NCBI GenBank assembly: GCA_021234155.1
Contig: JAJEKV010000005.1
Location: 25,369,584 to 25,433,583 of the forward strand
Direction: 5' to 3'
Length of the DNA stretch: 64,000 nt
Source: Isoetes taiwanensis
Taxonomy: Eukaryota > Streptophyta > Lycopodiopsida > Isoetales > Isoetaceae
Shown: piece by piece, positions 1 through 11,600 of the stretch
Numbering within the stretch: position 1 is the stretch's first letter
How the letters are laid out: each line of letters begins with the position of its first letter
Translations under genes and position numbers: made by a program
The notes under the pieces: generated by a model
Databases searched by the model: none
The model's input: the letters and a program-made list of their open reading frames with translations, nothing else
What the model was told of the DNA's origin: nothing

Positions 1-556
1 GAAGAATAAAAATCAATGAAAAAGAATAAGTATTTTTTGAGTTATTGATGTTTTAGTGATTAACCCTATTTTAAGACTGCAGGAGAAATAAAAAGGGATA
101 GAAAGTAATATTCACATTAGAGGTCAGTTTTTTTTAGGATAAACTATATCTTCTTAATGAACGATTATTGTTGCAAAAGAACCATGTAAAATAGAAGGAA
201 TGATTTTATGTGATATGCTTTGTTTTATTTAGACTTTTAAGAAAGAATGGTTCTTTGCGATATGCTTTGTTTTATTTATAGTCTAAATCCTTTGTTTTCC
301 CTCTGATTCGGCTCCTGTTGCTGTGGTACCATTTATATTCCTAGAGGTGCAACATGCAAGCCTTTAATTTGTTTCATATGTTTAATAGATGTTGGTTTTT
401 TTTTATTGGAAGATTCCTATCACATTACTTAATACTGCACATTTAGAACATGACAAGATTATTGAATATGATGAAACTATCTATGTGATTGTCATAGATG
501 GAAAGGTATGATGTCTTCTTGGAGCCATGCATGCAGATCGATAAGTTTTGCTAACC
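1..556. other. AT-rich sequence, no gene recognised
   Basis: I see no open frame, splice-bounded exon or retroelement motif here. It is ordinary AT-rich plant intergenic sequence. Confidence 0.5.
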
Positions 557-960
557 ATGATAGAATTCAAAACCATGGAAAGAAAAGCCATGTGATTACG
601 TGCAAATTAAGAAAAATCATGAGGTTATTTCAAAACATCATGGGAAAGTCATGTGATTTATTGAGAACCATAAAAAAGTCATAAGATTAAATTGAAACAT
701 CATGGAAAAGCCATGTGATTTGTCAAAATTCTAGAAACATTATGGGAAAGCCATGTGATTTATCAAATACTTGAAAACACCATAGAAATTTCATAAGATT
801 AAATTGAAACATCGTGGAAAAGCCATGTGATTTATCAAATTTTTGAAACATCATGGAAAAGCCATGTGATTTATCAAATTTTTGATCATGGAAAAGCCAT
901 GTGATTTATCAAAGTTTGGAAACATCGTGGAAAAGCCAAGTCATTTATCAAATCTTTGAA
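557..960 (+). repeat. Degenerate minisatellite, 30-40 bp unit
   Basis: About nine imperfect copies of a unit built around ATCATGGAAAAGCCATG, followed by TGATTTATCAAAT. Each unit holds a short internal palindrome (CATGG...CCATG). Units differ by small indels and substitutions, so this is an old array. Confidence 0.8.
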
Positions 961-962
961 TG

Positions 963-1108
963 CAATGGAGTGACATTCCCCATATGCTAATAAAATTTTT
1001 CTTTGTGAAAGTAATGGAGTGACATTTCCCATATGCTAATACAAGTTTTTATTTATGATAGCAATGGAGCGATATTTTCCATATGCTAATATAAGTTATT
1101 TTTTGGGT
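963..1108 (+). repeat. Tandem repeat, three copies of a ~50 bp unit
   Basis: Three copies of a unit beginning GCAATGGAGTGACATT and containing CCATATGCTAATA. Related units occur again at 5141-5250, on the other side of the TOPLESS relic. Confidence 0.8.
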
Positions 1109-1145
1109 TGCCCCTAGGGGGGCAAACCCTTGTTTATGTGGGTTT

Positions 1146-1191
1146 GTAGCATATCCTAGGTATATGCTAGAATATACCTAGGATATACTAC
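1146..1191. repeat. Inverted repeat with 20 bp arms
   Basis: Arms at 1146-1165 and 1172-1191, centred on CCTAGG, match at 19 of 20 positions with a 6 nt loop. It could form a strong hairpin. No function can be assigned. Confidence 0.8.
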
Positions 1192-1639
1192 TGACTGCTA
1201 AAAACCCCTTACTCCCTGTAAATTGGCGGTCTCGTGCGTTCTGGATGAGGATGTTGCAACCGGGTAACGGGCAGGGCAGGGCATGAATCTGCTTGATAAC
1301 AGACTAACTCCTATGCCGTTTTGCAAGGAGTCTGGAGATACGAGGCAAAATTTGAGGCAAATAAGCATCCTGGGCGCTGCCTCAAATTATTCCCGTTCCT
1401 CGTCATTGGGTTTTGCCTTGGAAATCTGTATTTGCCCGAGTTGCATTCGTTTAAGCAGAATGATGGTTCTTTACATATTTTCACTCCTTTTTGGATTGTT
1501 GCCATTGTTGAGAATATTATCGTAAGGATGAGAGTGCATAATGACCACGATGGGTCGATGAGGCAAGGATTACGACTTGAGATAGATAGGAGAATTTTGA
1601 ATGGGTGGAGGCGGAAGCACTTTTCAAACGGTTGTAATG

Positions 1640-3930
1640 TTCCGGTTCCTCACCGGTGACTTATGCAGGTACAAGCCATCCACAACTTCTTTGCACTGCA
1701 GATGATTTACCAAAGACACTTGCACGCACCCTCTCTCAAGGATCTTGTGTCGTGAGCATGGACTTCCATCCAGTTCAGCAGACCATATTGCTTGGTATTG
1801 GTTTCTAGTCTCTTCATCTTTTTCAGATTCATCATTACATACTTATTACTACTTTGATGTTTTTTCTTAGTTGGAACAAATGTGGGTGAAATAGGTATAT
1901 GGGAAGTTGGCTCACGGGAAAGGTTGGCACAAAGAACCTTCAAAGTCGGGATATATCTGTTTTGCTCCATGCCTATCACGGTCATTGTCTTACGGATTCA
2001 TCGTTAAATATTTCAAGGCTCTTGGTTAATTAACATCCTAGTCTTGTTTGATCGAGAATGTATTTGTGAAAGACCCCACGGTTGGAGTTAACAGATTGTT
2101 TGGAGCCGGATGGATCCTTGCTTGGTAAGTTTTCACATTGATATTATGTACGTGCATGTTCTACATACCGAGATTGTGCAATTAATTGGCGGGGGTTGCT
2201 TTTTCTAAGTACATTGTTCATTTATACCAGATAACTACGGAGGCGATCTGCGCGGCAACATTTGGAGGTATAGTTAATATTCTTACTTTTAATGACTTAT
2301 GTTTCATGTCTTAAGTGTTAGCAAAATGCAGATTGATGCCCATGTTGGCGGTGTGAATGATCTTGCTTTTTCACACCCAAACAAGCAGCTTTGCATTATC
2401 ACCTGTGGAGATGACAAGACAATCAGGGTCTGGTTTTTTTTTTCTTTTTTAATATGTACATAACATCTGTGTGTACTGGCCTCATGAAGATCCATTTTAA
2501 TGTTGCGGGTATGGGATGCCATGACCTGGACGGAAACAACATACCTTTGAAGGTCATGAAGCAAAGTGATAAGATATTAAATGTCTGTCCTCACCATAAA
2601 GAAAATATTCAGGTCTGAATTTTTCCTCTAATCCCATTGCCCAACCATTGAATGCTTGTTAATATAGATACTCATTTGGTGTTCTATTGCCAGTTCATTT
2701 TCTCAACAGCACTTGATGGCAAAATTAAAGCTTGGCTATATGATAACCATGGGTCTAGAGTAGACTATGATGCTCCTGGTCGGTGGTGGTCGGTGGTGCA
2801 CGACAATGGCATATACTGCGGATGGAACAAGGTACCATTTTTTGACGTTAACGTCATGTCAAAATTTTCTAAAATATGCTACATATCTTATCATGGCTGT
2901 CAATATATTAATAATTCTAGCTGTAAATCATCAGGCTTTTTTTATGTGGCACAAGCAAAGAAGGGGAATCTCATCTGGTGGAATGGAATGAGAGTGAAGG
3001 AGCAATCGTTTAACTTATAATGGATTTCATAAACGCTCTCCAACTATAGTGCAATTTGACACCACTCGCAATCGCTTTGCTGCGGGGAGATGACTTTTCT
3101 CAAAGATGCGGGACATGGACAATGTTAATATGCTTACTTCCCTTGATGCAGACGGAGGGTTGCCGGTAAGTCTTAGAACCCCTGACCAAATGTAAGGCCA
3201 GGCATTTCATGTGAAATGGACACGTTCAAGTGGAAAATAGAAGTGCTTTTTAGTACATATTGGGAGGCATTGTTTTTAGCATAAAAGGTTCCATTTTTTC
3301 ACTTTTAAAATGGACTGTTTTGTAATGCATTGCTCCAAAATCTGCTTTCGGTCTACCCCTAGGCTACGCTTCAATAAGGACGGATCACTCCTTCTTTGTT
3401 ACGACAAATGAAAATGGCATCAAGATTTTGGCGAACCCGGATGGTATCGATTACTTCGTGCTATGGAGAATCGAGCATATGAAGCAAAAGTGCTTTATGA
3501 AGCTCCTAAGGTAAAATTTCTTTGTTTGTTGTATTAAAAGATTACCGGACTTATTTAACATATATTATGCGAGGTCTGGAGTTACCGCCTTAGTGACTAC
3601 AAGTGCAATGAGTGGTCCAATGATTGGTGTAGATCGGATTGAAAGGATCCCATCTGTCTCAATTCTTTGCCGGTATTTGCATTTTTTTTGTTTTTTTTAC
3701 CTTGCGTTCTTCTAATATGGAAATGTTTTAATATAGAATGGGCATTTGGATGTAAAACCACGACTTGAAGATCTTTGGTGATGAAGCAAGAATTGGAAAA
3801 TTGCTGATTCATCCGCTTGTCGATCTATACGACTTTCGGATACATTGCCGTCAAGGATTCTTGAGATTCTTCAAATTGAAAAACACTTATTTGTTCGAGA
3901 AGGGCTCGTAATCCGATATACACTTGGATT
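1640..3930 (+). pseudogene. TOPLESS-related corepressor pseudogene (WD40 part)
   Basis: Translated pieces follow the WD40 half of plant TOPLESS/TPR Groucho-type corepressors in order: DDLPKTLARTLSQGS and MDFHPVQQT (about 1700-1794), GTNVGEIGIWEVGSRE (about 1872), VKDPTVGVNR (about 2070), DAHVGGVNDLAFSHPNKQL (about 2333), CPHHKENIQ, FSTALDGKIKAWLYDN (about 2700), DYDAPGRW, WNESEGAI, QFDTTRNRF, LDADGGLP, RFNKDGSLL, NGIKILANPDG (to about 3500), and a weaker ACRSIRLSDTLPSRIL (about 3815-3865). Intact TOPLESS proteins recruit histone deacetylases in the nucleus, with an N-terminal LisH/CTLH/EAR-binding part; none of that part is seen here. Introns remain between the blocks, so this is not a processed copy. 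Stops, frameshifts and a duplicated stretch near 2780-2800 break the frame. I infer a 5'-truncated, dead gene copy. Confidence 0.9.
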
Positions 3931-5085
3931 GCAAGGATTGGTAAGCTTGATAATGATGCAATAGCTCTTCATTTATATCTTAGAATGCAAATTTGAAGGC
4001 ACAAAATCCGGATAATTTCACATTTTGGGCATTATTAAAGCTTGTATCTCCTTAATTCAGTTTTGAATGCAGAGAGAGAGAGTGAACAAAACACCTTGAT
4101 TTCTTTTATTTAAAATGTTTAGAGCTTTTTAGCATGTCTATGATGTGGGACATGTTCGCTAAATTACTACCGCAGTCTATCAAATTCCAAAGTTAGAGAC
4201 ATTTGAATGGTCCTTTATATTGAGAACGTTGTTGAGAAGCGTGACGCCAAGCACCATTTAATGAAGATGCCTTTATTTCTATTGTTCATTGTTACAATTT
4301 ACTAGCCTATGATAATTAAATTGCGGTTAAAAATCGCCCTTGACATGCATGTTTTGTCGAGGCAATGCAACACGGGAATGCCAAGGCTAGATCCACTTAT
4401 CATTTGATTTTCTTCTTTGCTAACGTGGGAAATTTTGTTGATAAACCATGTGTAAAGATGTGCATCAATTGTAATAATTTTGTAATAAATCTTTCTTTCA
4501 AAATTTTGACATTTGACATGGAAGTTGAAAACATGAGTTACAACCTAGGTTGGAGATAATGACATAACAATCCATTTCAGATATTAAAAACAATGCATAT
4601 AATATATTGGTGACTAAAATAATAATCACAATGGTCTTGCATTTTAGATCTCGAAAAAAGCGGTGTTGCGAATGCTACAAAAAAATATTGCGATCCACGG
4701 AGGCAATATATACGATCCACGAAGGTAACCGGCAGGGCAAGGATCAAGCTTCTAGTCGCTTGGGATTTCTCTAAGATTGGTAGCAATCTATTGCATCTCA
4801 TTCTGGAAAATGAGAGGAAATATTTGAGAGCTTTGGTAATGCGAAATCCATGGACGTTCTGCAAAACCATTTCTATCAAATTAACCGTTATAAGATCCTC
4901 TCAAAGCTATGTACGATGCAGTTTCAAACCCATGGAGGATTTAAAGGCCTCTTGGAAAACTCAATGGTGGAGTGATAGCATTCATGAATCTGCGCAGGCT
5001 GCATACATTGTTTCGTACGTTATCAAGTATTCTATTGTCTTGAAGTAACAATTTGAATTGGTCAAAACATGACTTGTTATTCTTA
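3931..5085. other. Unassigned sequence downstream of the TOPLESS relic
   Basis: No recognisable protein. A stretch at about 4640-5045 reads openly for up to 85 codons in one frame (4791-5048, plus strand), but I do not recognise the product. It could be a remnant of a neighbouring gene. Confidence 0.4.
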
Positions 5086-5250
5086 CCCTCCGGCCATGGA
5101 GGGCAACCCTCCGTGCGCAGCACCTTGTTTTATTTATGACAGCAATGGAGCGACATTTTCCATATGCTAATATAAGTTTTTTTTTATTTATTTATGACAG
5201 CAATGGAGCAATATTCTCCATAATATATGTTAATATAAATTTTAATCATA
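5086..5250 (+). repeat. Second block of the GCAATGGAG repeat with GGAGGGCAACCCTCC palindrome
   Basis: A palindromic TGGAGGGCAACCCTCC lies at about 5096-5112, followed by two units starting GCAATGGAGC that match the units at 963-1108. The similar flanking block at 1109-1135 suggests the same repeat sits on both sides of the TOPLESS relic. Confidence 0.7.
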
Positions 5251-5413
5251 TATCATATTATGCAGGTCAACATTTTTGAAAGTATGAAGAGATTACCCAT
5301 ATGCTATTATATGCATGATTATTCTTCACCTTTAAAAAGTTGAATTTATTATTCTTTTTAATTACAAATCTAATCTGATTATCTTCTGTCATTCTTTATA
5401 GAAAAGAACAGAC

Positions 5414-5710
5414 ATGGCAACAACATTATCTTACAGGTCAAGGACTTTATCAAATTTTTATGGAACTGATTTTTCTTCGCCTCGAATACGTGCTGATATA
5501 TCTACAAAAGCACTTACTGCGTGCTATGAATATATTCTCAGAGGGAGCTCGGGTTTTTTCCTTTTGATTCCCACAAAAGGTTTTTTTTTACTCGAGCTAG
5601 AGATCAACTCTGCAGGGGGGACATATATCATACATTGTGCATTTGATCTCACCCTCGAAGATACATGCTACTTATTTTGTTTTACAAAGAGACCAAGATT
5701 GTAGGGGGGA
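5414..5710 (+). pseudogene. 3' end of a Ty1/copia pol (RNase H tail) with polypurine tract
   Basis: The frame contains RADISTKALTACYEYILRG, which resembles the conserved end of copia RNase H (consensus of the type ADIFTKAL). It is followed by a purine-rich stretch GTAGGGGGGA that directly abuts the LTR and fits a polypurine tract. Everything upstream (gag, protease, integrase, RT) is missing, so this is a 5'-truncated element. Confidence 0.7.
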
Positions 5711-5946
5711 TGTTGGAATGTATTTATAATACATCCATACAATCTTAGCCTTTGTCTATTGATAGGTCATTGTTTATTAATAGTTCATGGAGCTAAAAGG
5801 GTCTTTGCCTATTAGCCCTTCATTATTGTATATAAGAGCATGTACTCTTCATGAATTATACATTCACTTTGGGATTACCTTGTGTTCTTTCTGTCTCGTT
5901 CTCTTTGTCTTGCTGCGTCACTTTATTCCTTGTTATATTTCCAACA
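5711..5946 (+). mobile_element. copia 3' LTR, 236 bp
   Basis: It begins TGTTGGAATG and ends TTTCCAACA, giving an inverted terminal TGTTGGAA/TTCCAACA. It follows a polypurine tract and carries a TATA-like GTATATAAGAGC at about 5828. Size and ends are typical of a copia LTR. No 5' LTR was found in the window. Confidence 0.85.
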
Positions 5947-6079
5947 GTACACAACCTCAAAGTCATATTCCTCAAGGAATTACATCCATCTATATTGATG
6001 GAGATTAAGGTGGGGTTGCGTGAAGATATACTGGAGACTTTGATGATCTGTGTCTAACTGGAATCTCCTCCCCAGAAGC

Positions 6080-6920
6080 TAATGTCTCCTTATTCGTAGA
6101 TCATGTATTAGATATCGCTACTCGGCTTCATTCATCTTCTTGGAGTCATATGTGATAACCCTTCCCTCCTGCATTAAGATGCCACCAGTAATCTTTAACT
6201 TTTTTTGGTGAGATCAGCAACGGATGCAGCTATCTTAGCAAAATCATTAACAAATTTCCTATAATATCCTATCCTAAGAAACTTTTGACCTCTGAAACAT
6301 TGGTAGGAGCGGGCCAGTATTTAACTGCCTCAATCTTAGCTGGATCTGTGGAAATATTGTCAGCAGAAATGATGTGTCCCAAGTATTCCACTTTAATAAT
6401 GGCAAACTTGCATTTGGAGAACTTAGCAAATAATTGATGGCATCTCAATTTCTGTAAGGCTAAGTGAAGATGGTTCATGGTCTTCCAAAGTCTTACTATA
6501 AATGAGGATGTCATTGAAAAAAATGATGACAAAGTCATCAAGATAGTCATGGAAGACATCGTTCATCAATCGCATAAATGTAGCAGGGGTATTGGTTAGC
6601 CCAAAGGGCATTACTGTGAATTCATAATGCCCATAGCGGGACCTAAAAGCTGACTTATGGATATCTTCTTCCTTGATTCTTATTTGGTGATACCCGGATC
6701 GAAGATCGATCTTGGAGAAGTATCTGGCTCCTTGCAATTGATCCATAAGGTCATCGGCTCGCGGTAAAGCATACCGATTCTTAATAGTATGCTTATTTAA
6801 TTGGCGGTAATCAATGCACATGCGCAATGTGCCATCCTTTTTCGTAACGAACAAAATAGGTACCCCAAAAGGTGAGATGCTTGAGCGAATGAAGCCCAGC
6901 TGAAGAAGTTCTTGCAATGG
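6080..6920 (-). pseudogene. Ty3/gypsy reverse transcriptase and RNase H relic
   Basis: The minus strand reads through gypsy RT motifs: [63 protein letters not shown], then FFNDILIYS, and after a frameshift near 6430-6490 VEYLGHIIS. A short RNase H piece (GGILMQEG) follows near 6170. The usual active-site FIDD reads FFND, so one catalytic aspartate is replaced by asparagine. The N-terminal RT edge and the region between RT and RNase H are missing. It is an inactive, internally deleted fragment. Confidence 0.9.
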
Positions 6921-7079
6921 GGATTGGATGGGGTAGATGACTAGGCATTTTTTTTACGCCTAGTTGCATGAGTCTTTTCCACAATTAGGGGGTAAAGGAC
7001 TCCCTCTTTATCCAACTCATTGAACTTCTACAAGTTGATTAATAAGTTTGCAGATGACACATTCATGGAATGACATTTG

Positions 7080-7390
7080 AAATCCAAGAGGATCTTGAGG
7101 CATCTCAAGGAATCTAGAGAAGTACGAGGGAATGAAATTTCAAGAAATCTGGAGAGAGTCTAAAGGAATTTCGAGGGAATGTAGAACTCAAGGGAATCTA
7201 GGGAATTTTGAGGGAATCTCAAGGAGGAAGTTCTTTAAAAATTCTCAAGAATCTTGATGTATCTAAAAGAATGTTTAGGAAATCTTACAGAAACACATGA
7301 AATCTTAAGGGTCTCTTAGGGAATCTTAGGCAATGGGGATCTTAGGGAACCTCATGAAATCTCTTTGGTTCTCGTCAAGAGTCTTTTAGA
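7080..7390 (+). repeat. Purine-rich array of GAATCT-type short repeats
   Basis: Many imperfect repeats of AGGGAATCT or AAGGAATCTAG separated by variable purine-rich spacers. No coding signal. It looks like a decayed microsatellite or minisatellite. Confidence 0.7.
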
Positions 7391-7500
7391 TTCATGATAG
7401 ATTGTTTTACTCGAGTTTGAAATAACGTGACGATTCTTTGAACACTAGGGTGCCATTTTTCATCAGAAAAGAAATGTATCAATAAAATATCATAATATTA

Positions 7501-8475
7501 GGCCCTTTTTCCACGACCCTTCTGTCTTAAAATTATTGAACTGTAATTGGGCCACATCATCATATAAGACACCATGGCTTTTCCATGGTCACTTTTAGGA
7601 CATGTCTTATTTCAAGTCCGTACAAAAATGGTGTCACATTTTCTTCCGGGGGAAATCCCCCGCCACAAAATGCGACAGCAAAAAAGGCCAATCCCAGAGC
7701 TTCCTGGCCGCAATTTTAGGGTGTCTTGGAAAAGGTATGCCGGATCTGTGGATCCGTGTCTTGGAAAAGGTTTATAGCCGGATCTGTGGCCACTGTCATC
7801 AAAAATTGCAGATGCTTTAAGATTGCAGTCGCCTCCGTTTTGGAAGAAAGCGCAACTCTGTTGCAACCCAAGAATGCAAGCAAGATCACACATGGATTGG
7901 CTTCGCCAGATTTGAGTGGGTCACAGTACAAAAGGGCCGAAGTCTGGTGGCAGCATGTTATCACAGAAATATCACAGAACGGTCCGCCAAGGTCAGCTTC
8001 TGGAAGCGGAGCTCTGATGAGAGATTTTACACTCTCAAAAACAGAAAACAAGATCGAGAAAGGATTCTTAGTTCTTACTTGATTATTCTTGACCATGCCA
8101 AGGAATTGCAGCACTTTTTATACCAATGCCTTGAAAATTTGATTCAAGTTTTGAGCTCTGCTGCACATAAAAAAAGCTAAAGAAGATCTTATCCAAGCTG
8201 ATGAAGATGACCAGTATGCCATTGATTCAAAAGACTGCGGTTCTGCTTCAAAATCCAAGGGGAAGGCAGACACAAAATTGCAGAAGAAGCAAATTGTGGA
8301 AAACCTAGATTATAGGACATGTCTTATATTCATATACCATGTCTTATATTTGAGCAATGGAAAAGTGATTATTTAGGACATGTCTTATATATGACATGGA
8401 GCTGACATGGAGGTTAAAACGGTGTCTTATAAAAATGTGACAGCCATAAAATAGGGATGTTGTGGAAAAAGGGCC
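7501..8475. mobile_element. Non-autonomous PIF/Harbinger-like DNA transposon (975 bp)
   Basis: Terminal inverted repeats GGCCCTTTTTCCAC (7501-7514) and GTGGAAAAAGGGCC (8462-8475) match perfectly over 14 bp. They are flanked by TTA at 7498-7500 and 8476-8478, the 3-bp duplication expected of PIF/Harbinger elements. Subterminal TAAGACA/TGTCTTA motifs recur at both ends (7564-7610 and 8316-8440), a usual place for transposase binding sites. No transposase is encoded. Inside, a 27-bp segment around GTCTTGGAAAAGGT is tandemly doubled (7734-7790). It lies 46 bp upstream of the start codon of the 8522 gene and could supply part of its promoter or leader. Confidence 0.85.
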
Positions 8476-8521
8476 TTATGTCGGTAGTATTAAAATTTGT
8501 CAATGACCACATCGCATAGCT

Positions 8522-8682
8522 ATGGAGGTGTTGCTCATACTCGCGGTGCTTATATTTCCATGGACGGCAGACTCAGAGTCGTCATCCTGTGCATGGGAGA
8601 CTAGCACACAGGGCAACAAATATGCATTTGACCTCTCCAAGCCAGTCAAAGGATCTCCCCACGGTGTCCGTAGCGAAGACGG
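8522..8682 (+). CDS. Membrane protein gene exon 1 (signal peptide)
   Basis: ATG at 8522 opens a hydrophobic leader ending near TADSESSSC. The exon ends at SEDG with donor GG|GTACGT in phase 2 and joins exon 2 to read EDGFYKI. I chose this start because the leader begins immediately and the exon lies just after the Harbinger element. Confidence 0.8.
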
Positions 8683-11600
8683 GTACGTGTTAGATCCGAG
8701 CTCCAAATTAGATTTGCATATGGCATTTTTCCCTATCCTGCATGAATGGATGGACCTAACCTTGATGTAGTATGTATTTTTTGGTCTAATTTGGTTGGGC
8801 AGTGGGCTTGCTTTGCTGAGTATAGCTACATATCTGGCCCGATTAATTAAGCACATCATGGTTGCAATTCCCATTATTTCAGGTGCAGTTTATTTTTAAA
8901 ACATCAAGCCAGAATTTCCAAAGTAAAAATGCCGTTCCTTGACATGGAGTGTTGGCAGGCTTGGCCATTAGGAGAGGTCATTGCATGCTCTATCTAAATC
9001 TAAAAGTGAATTAAATGTCTTTTCTCCATTTTTTGGTGGCTCTTGTCTGGCAGAAGTTTCTGTTACCAACATAAAAGAGCCAAGGGGATAATGTTGATCG
9101 TCTGAATGAATGGCCCAGACTCATTTGCATTTGACAGGTCAAAAAACAAGAAAGAAAAGATCTTGTATAAGCCACACAGTGGACATATTTTGCTACATTT
9201 AGGTCATAACACATGTATCATAGCATACATGCCTGCTGTGCCGAAATCATATTTTACATGGTTTAGCTCTGTCTAAGTGGCTGAATAAAAGTCTGGCCTT
9301 GCTCTTACGGTGCATACCTCAATCTAAGTTGATGAAAAACCAGTTAATCTGTACATATGATGCTGGCAGACGAGCAGCTCACTGCAATCGAGAAAATACC
9401 TGGCTTGAGGAGAAATGAAGGAGTTTTGATCCAGATCTTACAAAGCAAGTCATTTGGTCATATTAATCAAATCATAGTAAAAATCCATTCATTATACAAT
9501 AATATTCAGTCACTTCTTTTCTCATATATTCAGTAACACGAGTTATAAACTCTTTCATTTTGATCCATATCTTGCAAAGCAAGTCAGTTGGTAAGATTAC
9601 TCAAATCATAGTAAAAAACCATGCATTATACAATAATATACAGTCACTTGTTTTCATATATCCAGTAACACGGGTTACAAACTGTCTCCTCTTAGTAGAT
9701 TCAATAATTTTTGCAAATACTCTGGAAATTACTTAGGAGCGATTTTATGGGACCTAGCTCGTTCATTTTAATAGGCATGTGATGTTTCTGTCTGATCTAT
9801 TGCCATAAGAATAGAATAGTGGGAGCTTTCAACTTATGCAATCCTTTTATATGTAAAGATTTTACAAAATAATTGAAAAAGACGCAGAAGGGGACGATGA
9901 GGCAATTCTTTGGTTTCAGGTTGGTATCTGTTTCTTTTGTTATCATAAACTTCTGTTATTGTACTAATGATCACTGATAGCATTTGGTGCCACATTGCAG
10001 CCTTGTGAACACATGAAATTCAACTTTGATCCTCCAGTTTGCTATGATTGCGAGGTATTTTACTGTTTAATATTCTTAAATCTGCTAGACATGAACTTGA
10101 ATGGCTCCGAAAACCAGAGATGCCTATTCTACGGCTGATAACTAAGTAAGCAGGGATGGATAAAAGCAGGAAATAAAGTAAAAGAGGCATGGCTGTGTCT
10201 ATAACATGGGATACATCAGGACTTTATCGGCAGATGGCACATCAGAGGTGCCAGTAAGAACTATATTAGTTACATGGTGGCAATTTCTGCGTGTCCATCT
10301 TGTTAGCGTGTCACTTGTATGTCTTGGACAAGTCAGAATAATTAGTGTCTAGTCATCAAACACTACAACACTATTTGAGCTGCACTGAAAATGTTAACCC
10401 TGCTCAAGGGTTTCAAATAGGTATCACTTTATGTGAGTAGGTGTTGCACAAGTGCTCAGCACCTGACTTTATGCAGCCCTGTGGTTGCTTTTTATAATTG
10501 GTTTCTGAAGCCCCCATTTAAAAAAGAAAGAAAGAAAGATTATATTACTGTCGACGAGAGACCTCTTGGGTCTATGACACCAATTATACAGCAATCATGT
10601 ACAGCTAAGGGTGCATTTGCAGCCTCCTAGAGATTTCGCATAAAAATGTAAAAAGGAAAACTAAAATTATGAAATCAGGAAACTTCTGTCTTCTTCTTGG
10701 CCACTGGCTCAAAGTATTAACTGATGTCAGACTTGTTTTCTCCACAGCCTGCTCCTTCAACAGATTTTTCTATGAACATCATTTGGTGAAGGAAAAGAGC
10801 TATACATTTCTGGTCTTCATATCTGATGAATTTTAAAAGGGAGGTAGGTTCTTGAAACAGGCAATGGAACCTGCCCTGTATTTCATAATAGACTGGACGT
10901 GTAAAGATGAAGTGTTTCTCAGACTCAATTACATTCAACTGACACAATCTGCAGATCCTCTTCTTAAAAAATTCTTAAAGTCCAATTGCCAAATAGGCCG
11001 GACTTTGCTATTTCTGTGACAGGTGCCACATGTGCAAAGGACTCTGTGTTATCAAGATCAAGCTGCTGGTTGTAGCCTTTGGCAACCAGTCTTATGTTAT
11101 GCTTTGTCACTGTTCCATCAGACTAAAATTATGTCCTGTTAGACTCGCTTGTTTCAATAACATGGTGATCTACAGGGCTGGGAACAAGCAACCATGTATC
11201 CTGCTTGGAGAGCATAGATTATTTATCCTGCATGGCTGCAGTCCATTCCTGAGCTGTTGCAGCCTGCTCATATCTTTATGATTAATGAGCCGCCCCATTA
11301 GAGCGTATTTGTCCTCATGTTCAAGGCATTTTAACCCCAAGGATATTCAGAGCAATAGGCTGACTAGGATTGCAGCAAGAAGTGGAAGAGGCAGAGTGCG
11401 TGAGGAACGCCATACATCAGGCCATAACTCATAGTCATTAAGATCCTGAGAAGAAGAAATGTCGGGTGTGTTCGATTGACCTATGAGTGGCTCTCCAGTT
11501 CTGGCATCCCAAGGTGAGAATACCAAAATTTTCTGAAGCTACTCAAGGGCTGTGAAGAGGAAGATTCATCAGAGTCAGAGCAGGCAGCTGAAATATCAAG

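Noticed and set aside
557-960. Possible CRISPR array
   Set aside because: Units are degenerate and contiguous, with no constant repeat and unique spacers, and the genome is eukaryotic.
1283-1659. Three overlapping small frames before the TOPLESS relic
   Set aside because: No motif, and they overlap one another on both strands. Only the last ~20 bp may belong to the TOPLESS exon.
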